Below, one piece after another: positions 51,986 through 60,683 of a stretch of 64,000 bases of DNA. The notes under the pieces are model-generated. The model saw only the letters and a list, made by a program, of their open reading frames with translations. It did no database searches and was not told the origin of the DNA. The DNA is from Modestobacter marinus (GTDB lineage: Bacteria; Actinomycetota; Actinomycetes; Mycobacteriales; Geodermatophilaceae). Positions within the stretch are counted from its first letter, which is position 1. Each line of letters starts with the position of its first letter. The position numbers were made by a program, and so were the translations under genes. The stretch lies in the NCBI RefSeq assembly GCF_019799945.1, contig NZ_JABGCH010000009.1, forward strand, positions 1 through 64,000, written 5' to 3'.

Positions 51986-52729
51986 TCAGGGGTGGGGGAG
52001 GTCGGCCGAGGTCAGCCGGCCGGTGAGCACGTCGAGGGCGACGTCGTCCACCGACCGTCCGGTCGCCCCCGCCTCGGCCCGCAGCGCCTGCAGGGCGACC
52101 TGGGTGTGGACGTCGAGCGCCATGCTGACCTCGCCGACGGCCTGCCACACCGCGCTGCGCCGGACCGCGGCCGGGCTGTGCAGCCAGTCCGGGCCCTGCG
52201 ACTCGTTCCAGGTCGTCCAGATCACCGCGTCGCTCAGCGCCGAGGTCATCAGCTCGCCGACGGCGATCGCGTCGAACACGTCCAGCCGCGGCACCGCGGT
52301 CGGGTCGGTGAAGTAGAGGTCCAGCGCGCACCGGCCGGCCAGCGCCGACTGCAGCGGCAGGGCGACGGCGCCGCGGTAGGGGGTCTCCGTGAGCAGCCGC
52401 CCGGCGAAGGCCGGCCAGCGGCGGCGGAGGTCGTCCTCCATCACGAACACCGGCTGCCCCTCGGCGTGGGCCTGCATGCAGGGGCCCTCGTCGGTGGTGA
52501 ACTGCAGCCGCTCGGCCAGCGCCGCGACCTCCGAGCTCGCGCCCAGTGGGATGCGACCGTCCCGCCGGGTGCGCAGGCTGATCCCCGCGCCGTCGGCCGG
52601 CAGCACCCGCACCGCCGCGCGGCTCAGCCGCTCCGGCAGCAGGTGCATGGCGTCCCCGTCGCCGTCCTCCGCGGCAGCGGCGGCGACGGCAGCGGTGAAC
52701 CGCGCGGCCAGGGTCACGTCGTCGGCCAT
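51986..52729 (-). CDS. GAF and ANTAR domain regulator
   Basis: A 247-residue cytoplasmic protein. Residues about 20-165 form a GAF sensor (VLPADGAGISLR, FTTDEGPCMQAHAEGQPVFVMEDDLRRRWPAFAGRL split over 79-115), and the C-terminal 60 residues form an ANTAR RNA-binding helix bundle (AVWQAVGEVSMALDVHTQVALQALRAEAGATGRSVDDVALDVLTGRL, residues ~190-236). ANTAR proteins bind paired hairpins in mRNA leaders to prevent termination. The target and the GAF ligand are unknown. ATG at 52729 with a weak ribosome binding site. Confidence 0.85.
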   Translation of the reverse strand: MADDVTLAARFTAAVAAAAAEDGDGDAMHLLPERLSRAAVRVLPADGAGISLRTRRDGRIPLGASSEVAALAERLQFTTDEGPCMQAHAEGQPVFVMEDDLRRRWPAFAGRLLTETPYRGAVALPLQSALAGRCALDLYFTDPTAVPRLDVFDAIAVGELMTSALSDAVIWTTWNESQGPDWLHSPAAVRRSAVWQAVGEVSMALDVHTQVALQALRAEAGATGRSVDDVALDVLTGRLTSADLPHP

Positions 52730-52765
52730 GGCCCGGAAGCTCCATTTTCAAACGTTTCCGTCCGC

Positions 52766-55700
52766 TCAGCGGCGCGCCGGTGCCAGCACGTGTCCACCGA
52801 GGCGCAGGACCGTGTCCACGTCCTCGTCGGCGAGCGCGGCGTCGTGCGTCACGCACACGACCAGCCGGTCGGCGAGCGCTGCCCGCAGGTCGGTGACCAG
52901 CGCCGCCGCGGTCGGGGGGTCGAGGTGGGCGGTCGGCTCGTCCAGCAGCACCACGGGCCGGTCGGCCAGCAGTGCCCGGGTCACCGCCAGCCGGCGCCGC
53001 TCCCCGCCGGACAGCGCGGTGCCGCCCGCCCCGACGGGCGTGTCCAGACCCGCGGGGAGGGCGGCCAGCAGGGCGCCGAGGCCCGCGTCGGCGAGTGCGC
53101 GTCGCATGGCGCGCTCGCCGTCAGGGCCGGTCAGCTCCCCGCGGGGCCGGGCCAGGGCCAGGTTGGCGCGCAGGGTGGCGTCGAAGACGTGCGCGTCCTG
53201 CGGGCACCAGGCCACCTGGGCCTGCACGTCGGCCCGGGTGAGCTGGCTGACCGACACCGGACGGCGGCCGTCTCCGAGGTGGTAATCGCCGGACGACGGC
53301 CGCAGCGCGGCCATGAGCACCGCCAGCAGGGTCGACTTGCCGGCGCCGGACGGGCCGGTGACCACCAGCCAGCCGCGCCCGGCGGTGGCGACGAGGTCGA
53401 GGTCCCGCAACACGCCGGGACGGCCGGGCCACCCCGCGGAGAGCCGCTCCGTGGCGAGCTCGCGCACCGGGGAGGGTGGCGCCGTCCGGTCGTCGAGGAC
53501 CGGGTCGGCCGCCACCGGCTCGTCCAGCACGGCCCGCACCCTGGTCAGGGAGTCGGCCCAGGCGAGCCGGTGGCGCAGCGTCGCGCCGATCGCCGTCAGC
53601 GGCTCGAGCAGCGCCAGCGGGGCGAGGGCGAGCACCGCCGCCACCGGTGCCGACAGAGTGCCCGCCTGCACCGCGGCCGAGCCGAGGTCGACGGCCAGCA
53701 CGGCGGCGGCGCCCGTGGCGAACGTGGCCACCGCGTCGCCGGCGGCCGCGGCGGTCGCCCCGGCGCGGTCCGCGCGGCCCTGCCGGCGGCCCAGCGCGTC
53801 CAGCGCGTCCACGGCGGCGCCGACCAGGCCGTGCGCCCGCAGGTCCGCCGCGGCGTCGATGACCGTGCCGGCCTCCTGCAGGGCCACCGTGCGCAGCTCG
53901 GCGGCGCGCCGGGAGACCCCGCGATCGGCCCAGCGGTGCACCGCGGTGACGGTGAGCACGGCGGCGGCGATCACCAGCCCGACCAGCAGCCCGGTCCGCG
54001 GGTCGAGCGCGGTGAGGGCGGCCGTCGTCCCCGCGAGGACGACGGCGGAGACCAGGGGCGGGGTCACCACCCGCACCGAGAGCTCCTGCAGCAGCGCCGC
54101 GTCGCCGACCACCCGGGCCAGCGCCCGGCCGGGGGTGCGGTCGGCGGCCGGGCCCTGCGCCACCAGCGCCTCCCACAGCCGGACCCGGGTGCGCGCGGCC
54201 AGCTGGAAGGCGGCGTCGTGGGCGGCGAGCCGCTCCAGCCAGCGGAGCAGCGCCCGGCCCAGTCCGGAGCTCCGCACCGCGACGATGGCCACCATCAGGG
54301 TGAGCACCGGAGGCCCCTCCGACGCCCGGACGATCAGCCATCCGGAGACCGCGGTGAGCGCGACGCCCGCGGCGCTGGAGGCGGCGCCGTAGGCCACCGC
54401 CGTCGCCAGGGCGCGCCGTGGCCGGCCCAGCCGCGCCGTCGTCGTCGACGGGGTTCCGGTCGCCGGTCCCGCGGGTGCGGCGACCGGTCCGGCGGTCGTC
54501 ACCACCCCGGCGGTCGGCTGCTCGGCGGCCGCCGCCGGCGCCGAGGCGACCGGGGCCGCCGCCGGTAGGTCCACGGTGCGGTCGGCGAGCGCGGCCAGCT
54601 CCGGCTCGTGGGTGACCAGCACGGTGACCAGGGAGCCCCGCAGCCGGTGCAGGACGGCGGCCACCCGGGCCGTCGCGGCGGTGTCGAGCGAGGCGGTGGG
54701 CTCGTCGAGCAGCAGCACCCGGGCGCCGCGCAGCACCCGGACGAACGCCCGGGCCAGCGCCACCCGCTGCAGCTCACCGGGGGAGAGGGTGCGGCAGGCC
54801 CGGTCGCGCAGGTGCTCGCCGGCCACCCAGGACAGCGCGATGTCGGCGAGGGGCGTGGCGCGCTCCGCGGGCAGGTCCCCGGCGTGCCGGTGCAGCTCGC
54901 CGAGCACGGTGTCGGCGACCGTGCGCGGGAACTGCGGGACGACGGCGACCTCCTCCGGCCGGCGGACCGCGCCGTCGACCCGTGCCGTGCCGCCGTCGAG
55001 GAGCTGGCCGGCCAGGACGGCGAGCACCGTCGACTTGCCCGACCCGCTCGGCCCGCTCAGCGCGACCAGCTCACCGGGCTCGACCCGCAGGGAGACGCCG
55101 TCGACGGCGGGCGCGCCCCGGCCGGGGAAGCGCACCGTCAGGTCCGCGACGGTGATGCCGCGGGGCCGGCCGGCGGGGACCGGGGCGACGACCGGGCGGG
55201 GCAGCGGGGTGGCGAGCACGGTCCGCGCGGCCGCCGCGGCCTCGGCGGCGTCCTCGGAGGCGTGGTGGGCCGAGCCGAGGGCGCGCAGCGGGGCGAAGGC
55301 CTCGGGCGCCAGCAGCAGGGCGAACAGGCCGACGTCCAGGCCGACCGTGCCGTGCACCAGCCGCAGCCCGACGGTCACCGCGACCAGCGCCACCGACAGG
55401 GTGGCGAGCACCTCGAGCACCAGGGCCGAGAGGAACGCGACGCGCAGCGTCGCCAGCGTGCGGCGGCGGTGCTCCTCGCCGAGCCGGGTCAGCGCGTCCA
55501 GCTGGTCGGCGGCCCGGCCCAGGCCCACCAGCACCGGCAGGCCGCGCACCAGCTCGGCCACGTGGCCGGCGATGCGGTCCAGCGCGCGGGCGGCGCCGGC
55601 GGTCTCGTCGCGGGTGTGCAGGCCGACCAGGACCATGAACAGCGGCACCAGCGGCAGGGTTGCGCCCACCAGCAGCGCCGAGAGCCAGTCGGTGACCCCG

Positions 55701-56203
55701 AGGACGACCAGCAGCACCGGCGGCACGACCGCGGTCTGCGCGAGGGCCGGGAGGTAGGTCGCCAGCGCGGGCCCGAGGTCGTGCAGCCGGGTGGTCGCCA
55801 GGACGGCGGCCGGGCCCGTGCCCCCCGCCGCCGCGACGGCCTCGCCCTCGCCGGCCAGCAGCCGGTCGAGCAGGCGGCGGCGCAGGGTGTCCTCGGCGCG
55901 GCGGGCGTCCCGGGTGGCGACGACGGTGCCCAGCCCCCCGGCCACCGCGCGGACCGCCGCACCCAGCAGGGCCAGGCCCAGCGCGGACCCGGGCACCACG
56001 CCGTCGGCGATGTCGGCGATCCCGCGGGCGAGCCCGGCGGCGAGCAGCACCACGCCCGCGGTGGACAGCACGGCCAGGGCGGCCGCCCGGGCCAGCGCGG
56101 GGACCAAACCGGGCACCCCGGCCAGTGCCCCCAGCGGTCCGCGCCCCGCCCCCTCTCCCGGGGCAGGAGTGGCCACTTCTGCCCCCGGGGACGACGAGGT
56201 CAC
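52766..56203 (-). CDS. cydDC: Fused CydDC heterodimer-type ABC exporter for cytochrome bd assembly
   Basis: A 1,145-residue fusion of CydD and CydC. Each half has a six-helix membrane domain and an ATPase: SGPSGSGKST, LSPGELQRVALARAF and LLLDEPTASLD in the first; TGPSGAGKST, LSGGERRRLAVTRALL and LLDEPTAHLD in the second. CydDC exports thiols such as cysteine or glutathione (with proposed haem effects) and is needed to assemble cytochrome bd. The halves are joined by an Ala/Pro-rich linker (about 555-600). The GTG at 56203 overlaps the cydB stop by GTGA. Residues about 6-14 (GAEVATPAP) come from palindromic repeat copy 2. Confidence 0.95.
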   Translation of the reverse strand: MTSSSPGAEVATPAPGEGAGRGPLGALAGVPGLVPALARAAALAVLSTAGVVLLAAGLARGIADIADGVVPGSALGLALLGAAVRAVAGGLGTVVATRDARRAEDTLRRRLLDRLLAGEGEAVAAAGGTGPAAVLATTRLHDLGPALATYLPALAQTAVVPPVLLVVLGVTDWLSALLVGATLPLVPLFMVLVGLHTRDETAGAARALDRIAGHVAELVRGLPVLVGLGRAADQLDALTRLGEEHRRRTLATLRVAFLSALVLEVLATLSVALVAVTVGLRLVHGTVGLDVGLFALLLAPEAFAPLRALGSAHHASEDAAEAAAAARTVLATPLPRPVVAPVPAGRPRGITVADLTVRFPGRGAPAVDGVSLRVEPGELVALSGPSGSGKSTVLAVLAGQLLDGGTARVDGAVRRPEEVAVVPQFPRTVADTVLGELHRHAGDLPAERATPLADIALSWVAGEHLRDRACRTLSPGELQRVALARAFVRVLRGARVLLLDEPTASLDTAATARVAAVLHRLRGSLVTVLVTHEPELAALADRTVDLPAAAPVASAPAAAAEQPTAGVVTTAGPVAAPAGPATGTPSTTTARLGRPRRALATAVAYGAASSAAGVALTAVSGWLIVRASEGPPVLTLMVAIVAVRSSGLGRALLRWLERLAAHDAAFQLAARTRVRLWEALVAQGPAADRTPGRALARVVGDAALLQELSVRVVTPPLVSAVVLAGTTAALTALDPRTGLLVGLVIAAAVLTVTAVHRWADRGVSRRAAELRTVALQEAGTVIDAAADLRAHGLVGAAVDALDALGRRQGRADRAGATAAAAGDAVATFATGAAAVLAVDLGSAAVQAGTLSAPVAAVLALAPLALLEPLTAIGATLRHRLAWADSLTRVRAVLDEPVAADPVLDDRTAPPSPVRELATERLSAGWPGRPGVLRDLDLVATAGRGWLVVTGPSGAGKSTLLAVLMAALRPSSGDYHLGDGRRPVSVSQLTRADVQAQVAWCPQDAHVFDATLRANLALARPRGELTGPDGERAMRRALADAGLGALLAALPAGLDTPVGAGGTALSGGERRRLAVTRALLADRPVVLLDEPTAHLDPPTAAALVTDLRAALADRLVVCVTHDAALADEDVDTVLRLGGHVLAPARR
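56157..56188 (-). repeat. Palindromic repeat element, copy 2 (in cydDC 5' end)
   Basis: Imperfect palindrome centred on GTGGCCAC at 56172/56173. The arms pair at 12 of 13 positions over 56160-56185, with a further GC pair at each edge after one mismatch. On the coding strand it reads GGGGCAGAAGTGG then CCACTCCTGCCCC, nearly identical to copy 1, and is translated as GAEVATPAP in the same frame, starting about 15 bases after the start codon. Confidence 0.85.
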
Positions 56204-57216
56204 GCGGACACCGGCTCGGCGTGCGGCGTCCCGGGCTCGGCCGACAGCCGCTTCCGGAACACCCAGTAGGTCCAGGCCTGGTAGCCGAGGACTACCGGCA
56301 GGGCGATCCCGGTGGTCCACGTCATGATCGTGAGCGTGTAGTTGCTGACCGACGCGTCGCTGATGGTCACGTCGAAGGCCGGGTCGATCGTGGAGGGCAC
56401 CACGACGGGGTACACCGCGCCGAAGACGGTGGCCGCCGAGCCGAGCAGGACCACCGCCCAGGCGGTGAACGCCTGGCCCTCCCGGTCGACCCGGATCCGG
56501 GCCCAGGTGACCACGACGGCCAGGGCGGCGACCAGCCAGAGGGCCCCGGTGAGCACGGTGCCCGAGTGCAGCTGCAGCAGCCCGGCCCACCCGAGCAGCG
56601 GCAGTGCGGCCACCGGCGACCAGCGGCGGGCGAAGGCGCGGGCGGCCAGGCGGACCGGGCCGTCGGTCTTCAGCGCGAGGAACACCGCTCCGTGCACCAG
56701 CGAGAAGCCCAGGACGGCGACCGCCCCGAGCAGCGCCGGCCAGCCGAGGCCGGCGAAGGGCCCGCCCACCCGGTTCCCGTCGCCGTCGATCGGCAGGCCC
56801 AGGGTGGTGGCCGCGAGCGCGGCACCGATGCCGGCCGCGGCGATGAGCGAGCCGGTGGTGATCACGTGCGTCCAGGTGCTGTCCCAGCGCTCGGTGTGGT
56901 GCGAGTGCCGCCACTCGAACGCCACCGCCCGGATGATCAGGCCGAACAGCACCAGCACGAAGGGTAGGTAGAGCGCCGGCAGCCAGGTGGCGTACCAGCC
57001 GGGGAAGGCGGCGAACACCGCGCCGGCGGCGGTGATCAGCCAGACCTCGTTGCCGTCCCACAGCGGGCCGATGCTGCGCAGCATCAGGTGCCGGTCGGCG
57101 GGGCGGCGGCCGAGCACCGGCAGCAGCGCGGCGACGCCGAAGTCGAACCCCTCCAGCAGCAGGAAGCCGGTCCACAGCAGGGCGACGGCGGCGAACCAGA
57201 GTGTCTGCAGGTCCAT
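56200..57216 (-). CDS. cydB: Cytochrome bd ubiquinol/menaquinol oxidase subunit II
   Basis: A 338-residue inner membrane subunit of the cytochrome bd terminal oxidase. It has eight to nine hydrophobic segments and the family motifs FLLLEGFDFGVAALLPVLGR (about 17-37), GPLWDGNEVWLITAAGAVFAAFP (about 50-72), YLPFVLVLFGLIIRAVAFEWRH and YPVVVPSTIDPAFDVTI. The ATG at 57216 follows GAGGAG and lies 17 bases after the cydA stop. Cytochrome bd reduces O2 to water at low oxygen or under stress. Confidence 0.95.
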   Translation of the reverse strand: MDLQTLWFAAVALLWTGFLLLEGFDFGVAALLPVLGRRPADRHLMLRSIGPLWDGNEVWLITAAGAVFAAFPGWYATWLPALYLPFVLVLFGLIIRAVAFEWRHSHHTERWDSTWTHVITTGSLIAAAGIGAALAATTLGLPIDGDGNRVGGPFAGLGWPALLGAVAVLGFSLVHGAVFLALKTDGPVRLAARAFARRWSPVAALPLLGWAGLLQLHSGTVLTGALWLVAALAVVVTWARIRVDREGQAFTAWAVVLLGSAATVFGAVYPVVVPSTIDPAFDVTISDASVSNYTLTIMTWTTGIALPVVLGYQAWTYWVFRKRLSAEPGTPHAEPVSA

Positions 57217-57233
57217 GTCGGCTCTCCTCGAGC

Positions 57234-58787
57234 TCAGTAGGCGAACGACAGGACGTCGTCGTCGGTGGCGTCCCGGCCGCCGGGCAGGTCCTCGTCCGGC
57301 GTGCCCTCCGGGGCATGACCGGGGGCGGGTGCGCCGTCGCCGGTGGTCACCCCGCGGTGGACGAACCGGACGATCAGCCAGAGCTCGACGACCGCGAGCG
57401 CCCCGTAGACCGCGGTCAGGCTGATCAGTGACGTCCAGACCTCCGCGGCGGTGATGCCGGGGGAGACGGCCTGGGCGGTGAAGAACCAGACCTGGTCCGC
57501 GACGGGGACGTCGGGGTTCGGGTAGACCACGAACGGCTGCCGGCCCATCTCGGTGAAGATCCAGCCCGACGCGTTGGCCAGGAACGGGGCGCCGACGGCC
57601 AGCAGCGAGCCGTAGACCCCGATCCGGGAGGTCGGCACCCGCTCCTTGCGGGTCGCCCAGAGCGCGTAGGCGGCGACGCCGGCCGAGACCACGCCCATGC
57701 CGATCATCAACCGGAAGTTCCAGTAGGTGACCGCGAGCACGGGGGCGTAGTCGATCGGCTCGCCGGCCTTGTCGCCGAAGGACGGGTCGTCGGGGTAGGT
57801 CGCGCCGTAGACCGCGCTGTACTCCTCCTGCAGCTCGTTGACGCCGGGCACCGCCGTGGAGAAGTCGCCGTGCGCGAGGTAGGAGAGCAGGTAGGGGACG
57901 GTCCAGGAGTGGACGTCGTCGCACTCGTTGCTGCCGAGCTTGCCGAAGGCGAAGACCGAGAACGGGGCGGGCGCCTCCGTCTCGCACAGCGCCTCGGCCG
58001 AGGACATCTTCAGCGGCTGCTGCTGGTACATGAGCTTGGCCTGCAGGTCGCCGGTGACTGCGACGAGCACGAACGCGGCGAGGGAGACGACGCCGCCGAG
58101 CCGGACCGACCGGCGCCAGACCGCGTGATCCACCTCCGTGGCGGGCGCCCCGGCGAGCTTGCGCCGCCGCAGGTGCCACAGGCCGATGCCGACCAGCAGC
58201 GCCCCGGCCACCAGCAGCGAGCCGACGATGGTGTGGGAGAAGGCGGCCAGCGCGGTGTTGTTGGTCAGCACGGCGCCGAAGTCCACCTGCAGCGGCCGGC
58301 CGGTGGCGTCGTCCACCACGACGCCGACCGGGTGCTGCATCCAGGAGTTGGCGGCGATGATGAAGTACGCGCTCACGATCGAGCCGATCACCGCGGCCCA
58401 CAGGCTGGCCAGGTGCAGCTTCTTCGGGATCCGGCCCCAGCCGAAGATCCACAGGCCGAGGAAGGTCGACTCGAGGAAGAACGCGAGCAGCGCCTCGAGG
58501 GCGAGCAACGAGCCGAAGACGTCGCCGACGAAGCGGCTGTACTCGCTCCACGCGAGGCCGAATTGGAACTCCTGGACCAGCCCGGTGGCCACGCCCAGCA
58601 CGAAGTTGATCAGGTAGACCCGGCCCCAGAAGCGGGTCATCCGCAGCCACTCGGGCTTGCTCGTCCGGACCCACATCGTGTGCATGACCGCGACGAGGAC
58701 CCCGAGGCCGATGGTCAGCGGCACCATCAGGAAGTGGTAGACGGTGGTGATCCCGAACTGCCAGCGGGCGATGTCCAACACGTCCAC
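57234..58787 (-). CDS. cydA: Cytochrome bd quinol oxidase subunit I
   Basis: A 517-residue haem-bearing subunit. Visible landmarks: RWQFGITTVYHFLMVPLTIG with the proximal haem His18, NFVLGVATGLVQEFQFGLAWSEYSRFVGDVFG split over residues ~58-92, AFFLESTFLGLWIFGW, FSHTIVGSLLVAG (second haem His), KLMYQQQPLKMSSAEA and GRQPFVVYP (Met ligand region). The short Q-loop is as in actinobacterial enzymes. The GTG at 58787 has GGGAGG nine bases before it. The promoter region holds two BlaI-type operators shared with the divergent blaI gene. Confidence 0.95.
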   Translation of the reverse strand: MDVLDIARWQFGITTVYHFLMVPLTIGLGVLVAVMHTMWVRTSKPEWLRMTRFWGRVYLINFVLGVATGLVQEFQFGLAWSEYSRFVGDVFGSLLALEALLAFFLESTFLGLWIFGWGRIPKKLHLASLWAAVIGSIVSAYFIIAANSWMQHPVGVVVDDATGRPLQVDFGAVLTNNTALAAFSHTIVGSLLVAGALLVGIGLWHLRRRKLAGAPATEVDHAVWRRSVRLGGVVSLAAFVLVAVTGDLQAKLMYQQQPLKMSSAEALCETEAPAPFSVFAFGKLGSNECDDVHSWTVPYLLSYLAHGDFSTAVPGVNELQEEYSAVYGATYPDDPSFGDKAGEPIDYAPVLAVTYWNFRLMIGMGVVSAGVAAYALWATRKERVPTSRIGVYGSLLAVGAPFLANASGWIFTEMGRQPFVVYPNPDVPVADQVWFFTAQAVSPGITAAEVWTSLISLTAVYGALAVVELWLIVRFVHRGVTTGDGAPAPGHAPEGTPDEDLPGGRDATDDDVLSFAY

Positions 58788-58828
58788 GGTGGTGCCTCCC
58801 GGCGCTGACGTACGATCGACGCATCCTT

Positions 58829-58866
58829 TCTACGCCAGGTAGAACACGGTTTCTACGGAGCGTAGA
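58829..58866. promoter_or_regulatory. Two BlaI/MecI-type operators between cydA and blaI
   Basis: TCTAC-GCCAG-GTAGA at 58829-58843 and TCTAC-GGAGC-GTAGA at 58852-58866: identical 5-bp arms with 5-base centres, 23 bases apart centre to centre. The TAC-N-GTA core resembles BlaI/CopY operators. The interval is the only one between the divergent cydA and blaI genes. Confidence 0.8.
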
Positions 58867-58903
58867 GAAGTGATGGGTGTGAGTCGGACGACAGGAGGCC
58901 GGG

Positions 58904-59272
58904 ATGGCGTCACTCGGTGAGCTCGAGCGGGCGGTCATGGAACGGTTGTGGGCCTCCGGTGGTCCGGTCAGCGCTCCGGAGCTGCGCGACCAGCTGGCCG
59001 ACCGCGGGCTCGCGCTGACCACCGTGCACACCGTGCTGACCCGGCTGGAGCAGAAGGGGTTCGTCGTCCACGACGAGGCCCGGCCGCGCCGCTTCGCGCC
59101 GCGCGCCTCCCGCGAGGAGCACGCCGCCGAGCTCATGTCCGAGGTGCTCGGACAGGCCGCCGACCGGCAAGCGGTGCTCGCCCGCTTCGTGGGCAGCGTC
59201 GGGGACGACGAGGTGCGGATGCTGCGCGAGCTGCTCGCCGCGGCCGACCCGGACGGCGCCGGCGCCCGCTGA
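58904..59272 (+). CDS. blaI: BlaI/MecI/CopY-family repressor
   Basis: A 122-residue winged-helix repressor: ELERAVMERLWASGGPVSAPELRDQLADRGLALTTVHTVLTRLEQKGFVVHDEARPRRF (split over residues ~6-64) matches the BlaI DNA-binding domain, followed by a C-terminal dimerisation region with FVGSVGDDEVRMLRELL. Such repressors are inactivated by cleavage triggered by an M56 partner, encoded directly downstream. AGGAGG precedes the ATG. Two operators upstream suggest autoregulation and control of the cyd operon. Confidence 0.92.
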   Translation: MASLGELERAVMERLWASGGPVSAPELRDQLADRGLALTTVHTVLTRLEQKGFVVHDEARPRRFAPRASREEHAAELMSEVLGQAADRQAVLARFVGSVGDDEVRMLRELLAAADPDGAGAR

Positions 59273-59274
59273 CC

Positions 59275-60219
59275 GTGCTCCCCGCGACTGCCCTGGCGCT
59301 CGCCGTCCTCGCCGCCCTGCTGGCGTGGCCGGTGCCGGCGGCACTGTCGCGGGCGCGCTGGCCGCGGCGCGACCCGGTGGCGGCGCTGGTCTGCTGGCAG
59401 GCCGTCGGCCTGGCCGGCGGCCTGTCGATGATCGGCGCGCTGTTGGTGCACGGGCTCGCGCCGTGGGGGCACTCGCTGCCCGAGGCCTGGTGGCACTGGG
59501 TCACCCGGCAGCCCGCCGGGGAGCCGGTGCGCGGCCACCACTGGGTGGCCCAGACCCTCGCCGCGATCCTCGCCGCGGAGCTGCTGGGCGTGCTGCTGCT
59601 GTCCTGGGTGCGCACCGCCCGCACCCGGCGGCGGCACCGGGAGCTGCTCGAGCTGGTCGTGCGACCCGGCGCCGCCGCCACCCCGGCGGCCGAGGCGCAG
59701 CTGCTGGAGCACCCGGCGCCGGTCGCGTTCTGCATCCCGGGCGCCCGGCCGCTGCTGGTGCTGTCCTCGGGGATGGTGGCCGAGCTGGACGACGCCCAGC
59801 TGCGGGCCGTCGTGGCCCACGAGCGGGCGCACCTGCGGGAGCGGCACCACCTCCTGCTGCTGCCCTTCGTCGCCTGGCGGGCGGCGTTGCCGGTGCTGCC
59901 GGCCGCGGATCGGGCGCACGACGCGGTGCGGGACCTGGTCGAGATGCGGGCCGACGACGTCGCCCTGGCCTCGCTGACCGGACCGGATCCGCGGCGCACC
60001 CTGGCGGCGGCGATCGTGGCCGCCGTCGGCGGGCCCGGGGGAGCGGTGCCGTCCGGTGCGCTCGCGGTCACCGGCGGGGCGGTCGCCGTCCGGGTGCGGC
60101 GGCTGCTCGCGCCGGCGGAGCCGCTGTCGCGGGCCGGCCGCACCGGGGCGCTGTGCAGCGCGGTGGCGCTGCTGCTGGTCCCGACCCTGCTGCTCCTGCT
60201 CCCGGCCCTCGTGGCCTGA
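59275..60219 (+). CDS. M56-family (BlaR1-like) membrane metallopeptidase
   Basis: A 314-residue membrane protein with hydrophobic helices at about 5-25, 38-60, 95-115 and 290-312. The cytoplasmic zinc protease motif VVAHERAHLRERHH (HExxH, about 181-194) and downstream EMRADD provide metal ligands. No extracellular penicillin-binding domain is present, as in most actinobacterial relatives. It probably senses a signal and cleaves the BlaI protein encoded three bases upstream. GTG start at 59275. Confidence 0.88.
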   Translation: MLPATALALAVLAALLAWPVPAALSRARWPRRDPVAALVCWQAVGLAGGLSMIGALLVHGLAPWGHSLPEAWWHWVTRQPAGEPVRGHHWVAQTLAAILAAELLGVLLLSWVRTARTRRRHRELLELVVRPGAAATPAAEAQLLEHPAPVAFCIPGARPLLVLSSGMVAELDDAQLRAVVAHERAHLRERHHLLLLPFVAWRAALPVLPAADRAHDAVRDLVEMRADDVALASLTGPDPRRTLAAAIVAAVGGPGGAVPSGALAVTGGAVAVRVRRLLAPAEPLSRAGRTGALCSAVALLLVPTLLLLLPALVA

Positions 60220-60238
60220 TCGCGGGGCCGGTCGCGGG

Positions 60239-60601
60239 TCAGGCGCGGTCGCGCAGCTCCTGGCGGGCGGCGTCCCGCTCGTCCCGGGCGGTGTCCCGCT
60301 CGTCGCGTGCCTGTTCGGCGTCCGAGCGGGCCGAGGCCAGGTCGTCCTGCAGTTGCACGATCGCCTGCGCCGAGGAGAGCGAGTGCCCCTCGTCGAGCAG
60401 GCCGCGGACCCGCGCGGCGACCTCCAGCTGGTGTCGCGAGTAGCGGCGGTGGCCGCCGGGGGAGCGGTGCGGGTGCAGCACCCCGGAGGAGTCCAGGCTG
60501 CGCAGGAAGGCCGCCTGGACACCGAGCAGCTCCGCCGCCTGGCTCATGGTGAGCACCGGGTGGTCCGGGTCGTCCAGTGAGCGGAGTGGATCGGTGCTCA
60601 T
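60239..60601 (-). CDS. MerR-family regulator (HspR-like)
   Basis: A 120-residue regulator. The MerR helix-turn-helix is LTMSQAAELLGVQAAFLRSLDSSGVLHPHRSPGGHRRYSRHQLEVA (residues ~17-62), followed by a coiled-coil with the heptad-like DERDTARDERDAARQELRD. It is a single operon with the hsp20 gene 82 bases upstream, so control of that heat-shock gene is likely. AGGAG precedes the ATG at 60601. Confidence 0.85.
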   Translation of the reverse strand: MSTDPLRSLDDPDHPVLTMSQAAELLGVQAAFLRSLDSSGVLHPHRSPGGHRRYSRHQLEVAARVRGLLDEGHSLSSAQAIVQLQDDLASARSDAEQARDERDTARDERDAARQELRDRA

Positions 60602-60683
60602 GCACGCTCCTGGAGGTGGCGGGGGTGGGACGACGGAAGGGGTGGGACCGGTCGGCCCCACCCCTCCCGGGTGTCGCGGTCGG

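Noticed and set aside
58904-60219. A beta-lactam resistance locus
   Set aside because: BlaI and the M56 peptidase lack a nearby beta-lactamase, and the sensor has no penicillin-binding domain; the neighbours are cytochrome bd genes.
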